Source of the DNA: Clostridia bacterium
GTDB taxonomy: Bacteria; Bacillota; Clostridia; Peptostreptococcales; Anaerovoracaceae
Assembly (NCBI GenBank): GCA_900766045.1
Contig: CAAFTW010000026.1
Location: 1 to 26,563, forward strand
Length of the DNA: 26,563 nucleotides
Reading direction: 5' to 3'
Below the pieces are notes generated by a model that searched no databases, was not told where the DNA came from, and worked only from the letters and a program-made list of their open reading frames with translations. Below, in pieces: positions 1-7,243 of the stretch. The position numbers and the translations under genes were made by a program. The first letter of the stretch is position 1. The number at the start of each line of letters is the position of its first letter.

Positions 1-44
1 AAATATTATATTTTTTCACTGTCTTCTTGACGGGGAGCAGTTCA

Positions 45-176
45 GAAGCGTCGGGTGGGTGCCCGGGAACCTTGTTGTCGTCTAACGGGTAGACAATAAG
101 AACCCCACCCTTCCACGACGCTGAAGCGTCGAGTGGGTGCCCGGGAACCTTGTTGTCGTCTAACGGCCAGACAATA
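45..176. repeat. Two-copy tandem repeat, 54-bp unit with 78-bp period
   Basis: Positions 45-98 and 123-176 match at 51 of 54 positions. Differences are at unit position 10 (G/A) and at two adjacent bases near the end (GT/CC). Each unit contains a CCCGGG core and an imperfect hairpin built on TTGT..TCTA and TAGACAA/CAGACAA. In copy 1, GGGTGGG (53-59) can also pair with CCCACCC (104-110), closing a larger stem. A perfect palindromic stem CGACGCT-GA-AGCGTCG joins the spacer to copy 2. No reading frame explains it. It lies downstream of the flavodiiron gene, beyond that gene's terminator, so it may be a structured RNA or an intergenic repeat family. Function unknown. Confidence 0.75.
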
Positions 177-177
177 G

Positions 178-215
178 AAAAAGGGGCAGGATTCCGCAAA
201 ATCCTGCCCCTTTTC
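178..215 (-). terminator. Rho-independent terminator of the flavodiiron gene (symmetrical)
   Basis: A perfect 14-bp stem, AAAAGGGGCAGGAT (179-192) with ATCCTGCCCCTTTT (201-214), has an 8-nt loop. Both strands have a T-run after the stem, so it may stop transcripts from either side. It lies about 80 nt after the minus-strand stop of the flavodiiron gene. Confidence 0.85.
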
Positions 216-293
216 TGTTGATAGAACATTGAATATTATATAAATAACTGCATTATGGTCAATTCACCATCGCATGATATTTATATCGATACA

Positions 294-1493
294 TTACTCC
301 GCAATTTCCTTCACGAACTGCTTTCCGTAAGCGCGGCACTCTTCAATCGCCTGCTGGTCCGGAACCCACAGCTTCTTCAGGCCGTCATCAACAACTTCGA
401 ATCCTGCGCCCTTCAGCGCCTCGCTGATCTGCTTTACCGCATCTCCGCTCCATCCGTAGCTTCCGAATGCCGCAGCCTTCTTATTCTTAAACTTGAGGCC
501 CTTCATCATCTCCAGAATTCCGCCGATCGCGTAGGAAAAGGCGTAATTGATTGTCGGGGAGCCGACCAGAACCGCCTTGGACTGGAAGACCTCTGTCAGG
601 ATATCATTCTTATCGTCCTTTGCCGCGTTCATCAGCTTTACACGGACAGATGGATCCGCCTCGCGGATGCCGTCCGCAATCGCCTCCGCCATTGTTCTTG
701 TGGAATTCCACATAGTATCGTAAACCAGCGTGATCTGGTTCTCCTGATATTTGTCTGCCCAGGCAAGGTACTGCTTGATAATGCCCACTGGATCATTCTT
801 CCAGATGACGCCGTGGCTCGGGCAGATCATGGAAAGCGGCAGATTCATCGCCAGAATCTCATTAATCTTCTTTGTAACCATCGGGCTGTAAAGGTTCAGG
901 ATGTTTGCATAGTACTTCTCTGCCTGATACATGAGCGCAGAGCGGTCTACTGTATCATCATACATTGACTCAGTCGCGAAATGCTGTCCGAATCCGTCGT
1001 TGCTGAACAGAATATTGTCTCCGGACATATATGTGAACATGGTGTCTGGCCAGTGCAGCATCGGCGCCTCTACGAAGGTCAGCGTCGTTCCGCCCAGCTC
1101 CAGTGAGTCTCCGGTCTTCACATTGACGAAGTTCCAGTCGGTGTGATAATGTCCGCGAATGATCGCCTCACCCTTCTTGGTGCAGTAAATTGGTGTGCCC
1201 TCCGGCATCTCGCGCATCAGTTCCGGCAGCGAACCGCTGTGGTCAATCTCATTGTGGTTCATGACGATGTAGTCGATGTCCTCCAGATTGATTTCCTCCT
1301 TCAGACGTGCCACAAACTCCGTGTCATACGGCTGCCAGACCGTATCGATCAGCGCCGTCTTCTCATCGCCTCTGACCAGATAGGCATTATAGCTGGATCC
1401 CTTATCCGTTGAAAACTCATCGCCGTGGAAGTGCTTCAGCTCCCAGTCAACCTTGCCGACCCATGTTACTCTCTCCGTAATTTTCTTTCCCAT
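294..1493 (-). CDS. fprA: Flavodiiron protein (A-type flavoprotein, FprA/ROO family)
   Basis: Cytoplasmic flavodiiron protein. The family reduces O2 to water and/or NO to N2O in anaerobes, taking electrons from rubredoxin or a flavoprotein reductase. An N-terminal metallo-beta-lactamase-like domain (about 1-250) carries the full di-iron ligand set: His80, Glu82, Asp84 in HNEIDH, then His147, Asp166 and His227 in CPSHGV. A C-terminal flavodoxin domain (from about 255) starts with the FMN phosphate loop YDTMWNSTR. The length of 399 aa is normal for the two-domain form, and no rubredoxin domain is fused. GAAGGGAG lies 7-10 nt before the ATG. The gene is monocistronic, with a terminator on either side. 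No rubredoxin gene is visible. The FAD reductase at 3042 could be a partner, but that is inference. Whether O2 or NO is preferred cannot be read from the sequence. Confidence 0.95.
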   Translation of the reverse strand: MGKKITERVTWVGKVDWELKHFHGDEFSTDKGSSYNAYLVRGDEKTALIDTVWQPYDTEFVARLKEEINLEDIDYIVMNHNEIDHSGSLPELMREMPEGTPIYCTKKGEAIIRGHYHTDWNFVNVKTGDSLELGGTTLTFVEAPMLHWPDTMFTYMSGDNILFSNDGFGQHFATESMYDDTVDRSALMYQAEKYYANILNLYSPMVTKKINEILAMNLPLSMICPSHGVIWKNDPVGIIKQYLAWADKYQENQITLVYDTMWNSTRTMAEAIADGIREADPSVRVKLMNAAKDDKNDILTEVFQSKAVLVGSPTINYAFSYAIGGILEMMKGLKFKNKKAAAFGSYGWSGDAVKQISEALKGAGFEVVDDGLKKLWVPDQQAIEECRAYGKQFVKEIAE

Positions 1494-1669
1494 TGTTCTG
1501 CTCCCTTCAATGTTACTATCAAGCTTTTGTTATTACCAATTCCTTAACTGTGTTTTTATTATAGGGTGAGGCGGGAGCAGTTTCCGTTGTCTGTACCACA
1601 TTTTATAGCTTCTTGCGCATTTCTTTTTTGTCGACAAAACACTCCCGGCCAGGGGCCGACGCCCTGAAA

Positions 1670-1713
1670 TAAAAAATCCCGCCGGGAAATGGCTGAATAC
1701 CACTCCCGACGGG
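1670..1713 (-). terminator. Rho-independent terminator after uppP
   Basis: On the minus strand CCCGTCGGGAGTGG (1713-1700) pairs with CCATTTCCCGGCGGG (ending at 1678), followed by ATTTTTTA. It separates uppP from the downstream flavodiiron gene, so the latter needs its own promoter in 1500-1665. Confidence 0.88.
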
Positions 1714-1768
1714 CATTGAAAACTACAGCATATACGCGTTGACGATCTCGCCATAATAGGCGATTCCC

Positions 1769-2593
1769 TTATGCCAGCGCCTTGAAGTAGACCAGGACGA
1801 TAATTCCCAGGACGATTCTGTACCAGCCGAAGACCTTGAAATCGTGCTTCTTGATGTAGCTCATCAGGAAGCGGATGATCAGCATGGATACGATGAATGC
1901 AACAACCATGCCCACGATCAGAACAGCCAGCTCATTGCCCTGGAAGGCAAATCCGTATTTTGCCAGCTTCAGCAGGCTGGCACCGAACATGACCGGAACA
2001 GCCAGGTAGAAGGTGAATTCTGCCGCGGTTTTACGGTCGACACCGATAAGGAGTGCGCCGAGGATAGTGGCTCCGGAGCGGGACGTTCCCGGGAAAACGG
2101 CCGCAACCAGCTGGAACATGCCGATGACAAAAGCCGCGCGGTAGGTCAGGCGGTCGATGCTGCGAACGATCGGACGCGTGTGCGCATTGTGATTTTCTGC
2201 GAGGATGAACATGACGCCGATGATGATCAGCATGATGGCGACACAGAGGTAGTTATAGAAATGGGCCTCAATCGCATCGTCCCATTTCAGACCGACGATG
2301 ACGGCCGGGATGCAGGCCACGATGACCTTGAACCACATCGACCAGACATCTTTCCTCAGGTAATGCTCCTCCTTATTCATCGAAAACGGCCAGATCTGAT
2401 GCCAGAAGGTCACGACAACGGCGAGAATCGCGCCGAGCTGAATAACGACCAGATACATATCGTAGAATGACGATCTGACCTGCATCGGCCAGATTTTATC
2501 AAGAAGAATCATGTGTCCGGTGCTCGAAATCGGAAGCCACTCGGTGATTCCCTCAACGATGCCGAAGACAATGGACTGGATTATTGCGATCAT
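1769..2593 (-). CDS. uppP: Undecaprenyl-diphosphatase (BacA/UppP family)
   Basis: Integral membrane phosphatase that dephosphorylates undecaprenyl diphosphate, recycling the lipid carrier for peptidoglycan and wall polymers; its overproduction is known to give bacitracin resistance. Both family signatures are present: the N-terminal EGITEWLPISSTGHM segment (residues 14-28) and PGTSRSG (168-174), which form the active site. The 274-aa length with about eight hydrophobic segments is normal. The start ATG follows GGAG (aaggagaaaaat). It is a single-gene unit, with the terminator at 1670-1713 downstream. Upstream, an extended -10 (TGGTATAAT, minus strand, about 2764-2772) without a good -35 box is a possible promoter. 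Confidence 0.96.
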   Translation of the reverse strand: MIAIIQSIVFGIVEGITEWLPISSTGHMILLDKIWPMQVRSSFYDMYLVVIQLGAILAVVVTFWHQIWPFSMNKEEHYLRKDVWSMWFKVIVACIPAVIVGLKWDDAIEAHFYNYLCVAIMLIIIGVMFILAENHNAHTRPIVRSIDRLTYRAAFVIGMFQLVAAVFPGTSRSGATILGALLIGVDRKTAAEFTFYLAVPVMFGASLLKLAKYGFAFQGNELAVLIVGMVVAFIVSMLIIRFLMSYIKKHDFKVFGWYRIVLGIIVLVYFKALA

Positions 2594-3041
2594 ATTTTTC
2601 TCCTTCCACTTATCAGGATTTTCATGTCTATAATACTTGGTTCTGCACAGGAATTCATAAACAGAGGTTCAACAGATCATAAATCTGCAGTTAACCGGAA
2701 AGCGGTCATTCTGCGGCCTTGCGCTTTCTGTTTTGTCCGATCCTGCCAGGACAATATCCGCTACATTATACCAGAGTCTGCCCTACAGTTCACGTGAATC
2801 CATCCGAGTTAAGAAAAATTCACCCATTCAACAAGAAGAAAAAATGCTTAGACCTAGTGATTTGGGTTATAATAATAGTAATTGATGCACTAATTCACGT
2901 ACATCGCATAGACAAAACTCACATTGCAAGGGAAAGAAGAAACATGAATGTCCTTTCCAATCCCTATGGGCAGGCAAAAGACTGAAAGTTTAGAAATAGC
3001 TATGCAAATTCGTTGCAGAAAGTTTATTCTGGAGGTTTGAT
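2594..3041. other. Divergent intergenic region between uppP and the FAD reductase
   Basis: No convincing gene in 448 bases. On the minus strand an extended -10 TGGTATAAT (2764-2772) could serve uppP. On the plus strand TATAAT at 2868-2873 (no consensus -35 box) could serve the reductase, giving a leader of about 160 nt. A possible 13-codon leader frame (2944-2985, peptide MNVLSNPYGQAKD) ends 56 nt before the reductase start, after a weak purine-rich sequence. A small hairpin, TGCAA-ATTCG-TTGCA, follows at about 3003-3017. Confidence 0.4.
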
Positions 3042-3737
3042 ATGAAATTTTACGAGGCAAAAGTTAAAGAAATCAAGAAAGAAACGAGTGATACATACAG
3101 CTTCATCATGGATATTCCGGAAGGCTTCGCCTGGAAAGCCGGACAGCATGTTCTGTGGAAGCTGAAAGACTATAAAGTTCCGGAAGGCGAAAAGGATTCC
3201 CGCGTATTCACCATCGCGTCCGCTCCGGAAGACGGTTTCCTGATGTTCACCACCAGAATCACGGAACTCCATTCCGGATTCAAGGACATCCTCCTGAATA
3301 AGATCAAGCCGGGAGATATCATTCTGGTTGCAACACCGCTCGGAAACTTCACCCTGGACGCAGAAGACTACGCGAAGACACTGATCATCGCCGGCGGAAT
3401 CGGCATTACCCCGATCCGTTCCCTGCTCAGAAGCTACATGGAGCATCCGGTAGAGGGCCATCAGATCACCCTCCTGTATTCCGATGACCGGGGAGAATAC
3501 GCATATGAAGAGTTCTGGAAAGAGCTGAAGGAAAAACTTCCGGATATCGAGCTGAACTTCCTGACCACAAGAGAAGAATTCACATGCATGACCGATGGCT
3601 TTGCTGGCGATGCCGGAGACGATGCCGAATACCTGGTTGCCGGTTCTCCGGGAATGAACACCGCCTTTACCGAAAGACTCACTTCTCTCGGAATCGATGC
3701 CGGAAATGTTAAAACAGACATATTCATGGGATACTGA
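3042..3737 (+). CDS. FAD-dependent NAD(P)H oxidoreductase, ferredoxin-NADP reductase superfamily
   Basis: Small soluble flavoprotein of the ferredoxin reductase-like superfamily, expected to pass electrons between NAD(P)H and a redox protein. The beta-barrel FAD domain (about 1-105) carries the flavin motif RVFTIAS (54-60). The nucleotide-binding domain (about 110-231) carries GGIGITPIRSLL (118-129), YSDDRGEYAY and the AGSPGMN loop (200-206), and the chain ends in IFMGY. At 231 aa it consists of the two core domains only, with no 2Fe-2S or globin fusion. GGAGG lies 7 nt before the ATG. It is monocistronic with a strong terminator. The partner is unknown. The flavodiiron protein at 294-1493 is a possible acceptor, by functional logic only. 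Confidence 0.88.
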   Translation: MKFYEAKVKEIKKETSDTYSFIMDIPEGFAWKAGQHVLWKLKDYKVPEGEKDSRVFTIASAPEDGFLMFTTRITELHSGFKDILLNKIKPGDIILVATPLGNFTLDAEDYAKTLIIAGGIGITPIRSLLRSYMEHPVEGHQITLLYSDDRGEYAYEEFWKELKEKLPDIELNFLTTREEFTCMTDGFAGDAGDDAEYLVAGSPGMNTAFTERLTSLGIDAGNVKTDIFMGY

Positions 3738-3761
3738 TTCTTCTCCCTTCTTAACCTTCTG

Positions 3762-3813
3762 AAAGCGCTGCCGCCCCAATCACGTATGAGCTCAGGGCGG
3801 CAGCGCCTTTTTC
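3762..3813 (+). terminator. Rho-independent terminator after the FAD reductase
   Basis: A perfect 12-bp stem, GCGCTGCCGCCC (3765-3776) with GGGCGGCAGCGC (3795-3806), is followed by CTTTTT. Confidence 0.92.
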
Positions 3814-3856
3814 TCTGCCGCAGATGAAAACGCTTCCCAGAATACGCCCAGAATTC

Positions 3857-3890
3857 GAGTATACAGTATACTCGTATACTCGCATACTCA
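3857..3890. repeat. GTATAC palindrome with two extra half-sites
   Basis: GAGTATACAGTATACTC (3857-3873) is a perfect 17-bp palindrome. It is followed by GTATACTC and GCATACTC, so three ATACTC half-sites lie in tandem. The same 13-bp core, GTATACAGTATAC, recurs at 26344-26356. It looks like a regulator site, but here it lies between converging terminators with no adjacent start. Confidence 0.5.
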
Positions 3891-3934
3891 TCCCCGCCCT
3901 CTTTCGATCAGCAGTTGTATAACACAATAACATA

Positions 3935-3992
3935 AAAACACAAAAGACGCCTGATCGTATGAATCCATCAATATTCATACGGTCAGGCGTCT
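3935..3992 (-). terminator. Long-stem terminator of the orphan peptide gene
   Basis: A 20-bp inverted repeat (3945-3964 with 3973-3992, one mismatch) has an 8-nt loop. On the minus strand it is followed by TTTTGTGTTTTTATG. It lies 42 nt after the stop of the small gene at 4035-4118, and no T-run follows on the plus strand. Confidence 0.75.
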
Positions 3993-4034
3993 ACCAATCA
4001 ACTACCATAATCATCAATTACCGTGCAGGCTGAA

Positions 4035-4118
4035 TTACATAGCTCCGAGGCGTACCCACTCTTCCGGCTCCTGATAATCATAACCTTCATACAAACTTTC
4101 CATCTTCTTAGTCTCCAT
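4035..4118 (-). CDS. Orphan 27-residue peptide gene with its own promoter and terminator
   Basis: A short frame encodes METKKMESLYEGYDY followed by QEPEEWVRLGAM. Support comes from the complete transcription unit: a near-consensus promoter (TTGACT, 17-bp spacer, TATATT at 4224-4252), a leader of about 100 nt with a 7-bp hairpin (GCGGATT with AATCCGC, 4138-4161), a purine-rich ribosome site (AGGAAAGGATGG), and a 20-bp-stem terminator just downstream. The peptide is acidic and rich in Tyr and Glu, with one Trp, no Cys, no signal sequence and no membrane segment. Its YxxP followed by LG faintly recalls leader regions of some ribosomally made modified peptides, but no maturation enzyme is nearby. 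I do not recognise the family. It could be a signal peptide precursor, a small regulatory protein, or a frame inside a regulatory RNA. Confidence 0.6.
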   Translation of the reverse strand: METKKMESLYEGYDYQEPEEWVRLGAM

Positions 4119-4223
4119 AATCAATCCATCCTTTCCTGCGGATTCTCAATCCATAATCCGCAAATCATCAATCCTTAAAACAATCTGTGCATCAGTTCGT
4201 ATGCACTTGTTTTCTATGCCAAT

Positions 4224-4252
4224 AATATACCAAAAAGATTGTGTAGAGTCAA
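4224..4252 (-). promoter_or_regulatory. Sigma-A promoter of the orphan peptide gene
   Basis: Minus strand: TTGACT (4252-4247), a 17-bp spacer (4246-4230), TATATT (4229-4224). An A/T-rich UP-like stretch (about 4254-4290) precedes it. The inferred transcript start is near 4217. This is among the best promoters in the window. Confidence 0.8.
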
Positions 4253-4345
4253 GCTTTTTGCTATTGTTTTTTAAAATTTTTTCGATTTATTTTGTGGTAA
4301 TGCACAAATAATCCCGTATTGTATTCAAATATGTGTCTATCGCAC

Positions 4346-4381
4346 AGAAAAAGAGCCCCGCCCAATATGGACGAGGCTCTC
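4346..4381 (-). terminator. Rho-independent terminator after the rhodanese gene
   Basis: Minus strand AGAGCCTCGTCC pairs with GGGCGGGGCTCT (two G-U pairs, short loop), followed by TTTTTCT. It lies about 60 nt after the stop at 4442 and isolates the downstream peptide gene. Confidence 0.88.
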
Positions 4382-4441
4382 CGTTGTGCAATTTTCAAGT
4401 GGATCGGTGTTCACCGGCCCATGCTTAATGATTATTTTCCA

Positions 4442-6304
4442 CTACTTGGAAGCAGTTGTGGAGTCTGTGTAGGCAACGACTGTCTTGGTCTTAGAGTCGT
4501 AGTGAACGGTCTTGCCATCCTTATCGATGTACGGCAGTCCAGCGTTACTCCATACCTGCCATCCGTCGCTGTACAGGGATGCATTGTTGTAACCCATTAC
4601 CCATGCGTCCCACAGTGTAACAGATGCTCTCCAGCCGGATCCGCAGAAGAAGGACAGGTGCTTGCTGGAATCTACTCCGTCAACCTTCCACAGTGCCTTG
4701 ATCTCGGATGCGCTTCTCATGGTGTAATCCGGGTTCTGATATCTGGAAACGGAACTGTTCCAGTTCTCTCCGGATGGTGAGAATACGGTGCCTGCGATAC
4801 GGCCTGCCAGATCATGATATCCATATCCAGAGGAAAGTCCGTCCCACTCTGCCTTGGTTCTGGTATCAACGCCCTGGAAATCAGACTTCTTCAGACCTGC
4901 TTCGAACTCAGATGTTGTATCGATTACATCCGGATTCAGTGCCTTCGTTGCGCCGAAGCTGGATGTCTTTGCTGTATTGATCTTCTTCTCCAGTGCATAA
5001 TCGTCGTTGGTCCATGTGTGCAGAAGTCCGCTCATGATATGTGTATTATCAACACCGAGGTACTTCAGGATAACGGCGATTCTTGCTGCTGCCAGAGCAT
5101 CGCTCTGTCCATTCGGAGCGGTTACGATGACGCAGCTGTCCTTGGTAATTCCATAGCGCTCAACCAGGGAGATCAGCTTGGCATCGTCGATCTGTCCGTC
5201 AGAAGTGTGGCGCAGTCTGTAGCTAGAGGATGTGTCTCTGTCTGTTTTTTCATATGGCTCAAAGTCATCTGTACTTGCTGGGATGGCACCCGGAACATGT
5301 CCCGTTGTTGCATACTTAGACTTACTCCAATCGATAGTAGCATCTGCATCATATGATCCATCAGATGCATACTTTCCATTATCTGCATACTCAGCATGCA
5401 GAATGACGATGTTCTTGCTGTCGCCGACCAGCTTCTTGGCTGTAGAATTCAGTGCTGTTCCCTTAACCTGATGGTCGGAAATGTTCTTAACCAGGGAAGC
5501 CGGAACGTACAGGCTGTAGTTCTTATAGCTTGATGTCTTTACTTTGCCGCTGTTGATCAGAGTCTTGGCATTGTATGTGCAGACGCTTCTGAAGCCCTTT
5601 GTATTGATGAGATACTTGGCAACCTTCTTTGCGTCCTTTCCGTTGGTGTCGTAAACGATGTAGCTGTTGCTCTTGGTCATCTTATTTGCGGAAATTTCAC
5701 GGTTCAGATAATCCTTTGTCGTCAGATTTTCTGCTGCCGGAATTCCCTTTGTATTCTCAGAGTAGTCAGCATTAATCCAGTCTGCGGAGAAGTTAACCGC
5801 GTTGGACAGGTGGCCGCCCTTCTTGGCGCCGTCCAGTGCCCAGCCGCTGTATGCGTCTGCGTTTCTGGCATCGATCAGGATGGTGTGTGCGCTCTTGTCG
5901 GATGCATACTTCAGAACCTCGGATGTCTTGGTGCTGGTGCAGATGCTGACTTTAACCTTTACCTTCTTGGAAAGGGTCTTGCCATTTTTACCTTTTGTCT
6001 TAACAGTAATGTAGGTTGTACCGAGTTTCTTTCCGGTGATCTTTCCTGTCTTGCTGACAGAAGCAATCGATGTGTTGCTGCTCTTGTAGGTCAGTGCCGC
6101 CTTTGCGTTGGACGGATAAACCTTGACAGAAAGCTTGGCCGGATCTGCAGTCGTCATGCTCAGGGAAGATTTAACGGTAATCTTGCTTGGCTTGACGGAT
6201 GCGGCATGCGCAGAGATAGTGCTCATTCCTGAGAACGCAGTTGTGATGGAAGCTGCGAGCAGGAGAACAGAGAACTTGCGCAGTGCGGAACTGTTCTTTT
6301 CCAT
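4442..6304 (-). CDS. Secreted triple-rhodanese protein with Big2 domain
   Basis: Exported protein of 620 aa, probably an extracytoplasmic sulfurtransferase. Order: signal peptide (1-34, ending AHA), one Big2-type bacterial Ig-like domain (about 37-120, with VYPSNAKAALTYKSSNTSIA), then three rhodanese-like modules (about 125-240, 275-430 and 455-590). Modules 1 and 2 keep rhodanese features (LIDARNADAY; GHVPGAIPA) but have no Cys at the active-site loop (YDTNG and TAPNG). Only module 3 has a catalytic loop, CGSGWRAS, with Cys554; thiosulfate sulfurtransferases have such a loop. The start follows AGGAGG. TATAAT lies about 80 nt upstream, with an imperfect inverted repeat (6337-6362) in the leader. 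No sortase motif or lipobox is seen, so it is either released or held by non-covalent contacts. Substrate unknown. Confidence 0.85.
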   Translation of the reverse strand: MEKNSSALRKFSVLLLAASITTAFSGMSTISAHAASVKPSKITVKSSLSMTTADPAKLSVKVYPSNAKAALTYKSSNTSIASVSKTGKITGKKLGTTYITVKTKGKNGKTLSKKVKVKVSICTSTKTSEVLKYASDKSAHTILIDARNADAYSGWALDGAKKGGHLSNAVNFSADWINADYSENTKGIPAAENLTTKDYLNREISANKMTKSNSYIVYDTNGKDAKKVAKYLINTKGFRSVCTYNAKTLINSGKVKTSSYKNYSLYVPASLVKNISDHQVKGTALNSTAKKLVGDSKNIVILHAEYADNGKYASDGSYDADATIDWSKSKYATTGHVPGAIPASTDDFEPYEKTDRDTSSSYRLRHTSDGQIDDAKLISLVERYGITKDSCVIVTAPNGQSDALAAARIAVILKYLGVDNTHIMSGLLHTWTNDDYALEKKINTAKTSSFGATKALNPDVIDTTSEFEAGLKKSDFQGVDTRTKAEWDGLSSGYGYHDLAGRIAGTVFSPSGENWNSSVSRYQNPDYTMRSASEIKALWKVDGVDSSKHLSFFCGSGWRASVTLWDAWVMGYNNASLYSDGWQVWSNAGLPYIDKDGKTVHYDSKTKTVVAYTDSTTASK

Positions 6305-6449
6305 AGAAAACCTCCTATAATAAATCCCATAAATGCAGATGAAAACGTCACATCGTCTTCATCAGATTATCTTATTTATTATAGCCTTTTTGGTATTTCC
6401 CATCCCATTGATTTTTTATATAGCGGCCGGGTGATCCGGAAGGCAGCGA

Positions 6450-7223
6450 TTACAGCCTCATTCCCCCTGACATCACGGCCATGCCAGCGGCACCGCAGTC
6501 TGCAATTTCTCTCTTCTGCACCGGGTCCGGGCGGCAGTCCGGGAATGTACCTTCTATTCTCATTCCCCCGATTGCGTAAACTGGAATGGATACCGATTCG
6601 CAGACTTCCCGGAGAAAGCCGGGCCCTCTCGGCGGAAGGCCTTTCTTGCAGTCGGTCGCGTACACGTGGCCGGCAAAAAGATATGCTGCGCCGAACTGTT
6701 CTGCCTCTCTGGCTTCTTCCGGGGAATGGACGGAACATCCCAACAAAAAGTTATCCGGTATGTGGATGCCCTTTTCCGCAAGTTCTCTCAGACGGTACAG
6801 AGGCAGGTGGATTCCGGCCGGGCTTGTCTGCCCACAATGTGTATCCTGTATACCCCCATTTCTATCACCGGTGTTATCATCACCGTGAAGTACTTCCCCG
6901 GCACCGATATCCCCGCTATTCCAGCGGTTATCGTCGGAATCCCCATCGCTGCCGGACACTCCCGCGGCCGCGCCGGCGCCCAGGGCTTCCAGCGCCGGCA
7001 GGAAGCTGTGCAGAATGCAGGGCACGTCGCGCTGCGCGCAGCCTGCCAGGACACTTTTTGCCAGAGAAATATATTCCTCTTCAGAAAGGTCCTTCTCCCG
7101 CAGGACGATAGCCCGGGGATGGAGGGCGCAGATCCGGTCAATCTGTGAAAGAAAGGGACGAACCGACAGATGCCGGTTCGTCACGAAAATAGTATGGTTG
7201 AAAGGTGTGCTGTAAGTACTCAT
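6450..7223 (-). CDS. tenI: TenI-like thiazole tautomerase / ThiE-family protein with an internal insertion
   Basis: TIM-barrel protein of the ThiE/TenI family and last gene of the thiSGH operon. TenI aromatises the thiazole phosphate carboxylate made by ThiG. The C-terminal half is clear: HLPLYRL, then CSVHSPEEA and GHVYATDCKKGLPPRG, then YAIGGM and GAAGMAVMSGG. The N-terminal half is also in frame (FVTNRHL; AIVLREKDLSEEEY). At 257 aa it exceeds the usual ~200. About 50 extra Gly/Asp/Asn-rich residues (about 78-130) come from very GC-rich DNA containing a GCGGCCGC site, and a shorter insertion follows YAIGG. Both keep the frame. The ATG is 20 nt after the thiH stop, with a GAGG-containing ribosome site. 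Because thiE lies at 14755, TenI is the more likely role. Whether the inserted form folds is uncertain. Confidence 0.72.
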   Translation of the reverse strand: MSTYSTPFNHTIFVTNRHLSVRPFLSQIDRICALHPRAIVLREKDLSEEEYISLAKSVLAGCAQRDVPCILHSFLPALEALGAGAAAGVSGSDGDSDDNRWNSGDIGAGEVLHGDDNTGDRNGGIQDTHCGQTSPAGIHLPLYRLRELAEKGIHIPDNFLLGCSVHSPEEAREAEQFGAAYLFAGHVYATDCKKGLPPRGPGFLREVCESVSIPVYAIGGMRIEGTFPDCRPDPVQKREIADCGAAGMAVMSGGMRL

Positions 7224-7243
7224 AAAGGCCTCAGTCCTCTGCT

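Noticed and set aside
255..968. Long plus-strand frame opposite the flavodiiron gene
   Set aside because: It is antisense to a gene with complete catalytic motifs, has no ribosome site and reads as low-quality protein.
1533..1754. 73-codon minus-strand frame between uppP and the flavodiiron gene
   Set aside because: It contains the uppP terminator hairpin and has no ribosome site or protein-like pattern.
2944..2985. 13-codon leader peptide MNVLSNPYGQAKD before the FAD reductase
   Set aside because: No regulatory codon run (such as repeated Trp or His) and no attenuator hairpin with a U-run follows; mentioned only in the intergenic entry.
5173..6320. Several plus-strand and minus-strand frames inside the rhodanese gene
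   Set aside because: Shadows of the 620-aa frame; they lack ribosome sites and family motifs.
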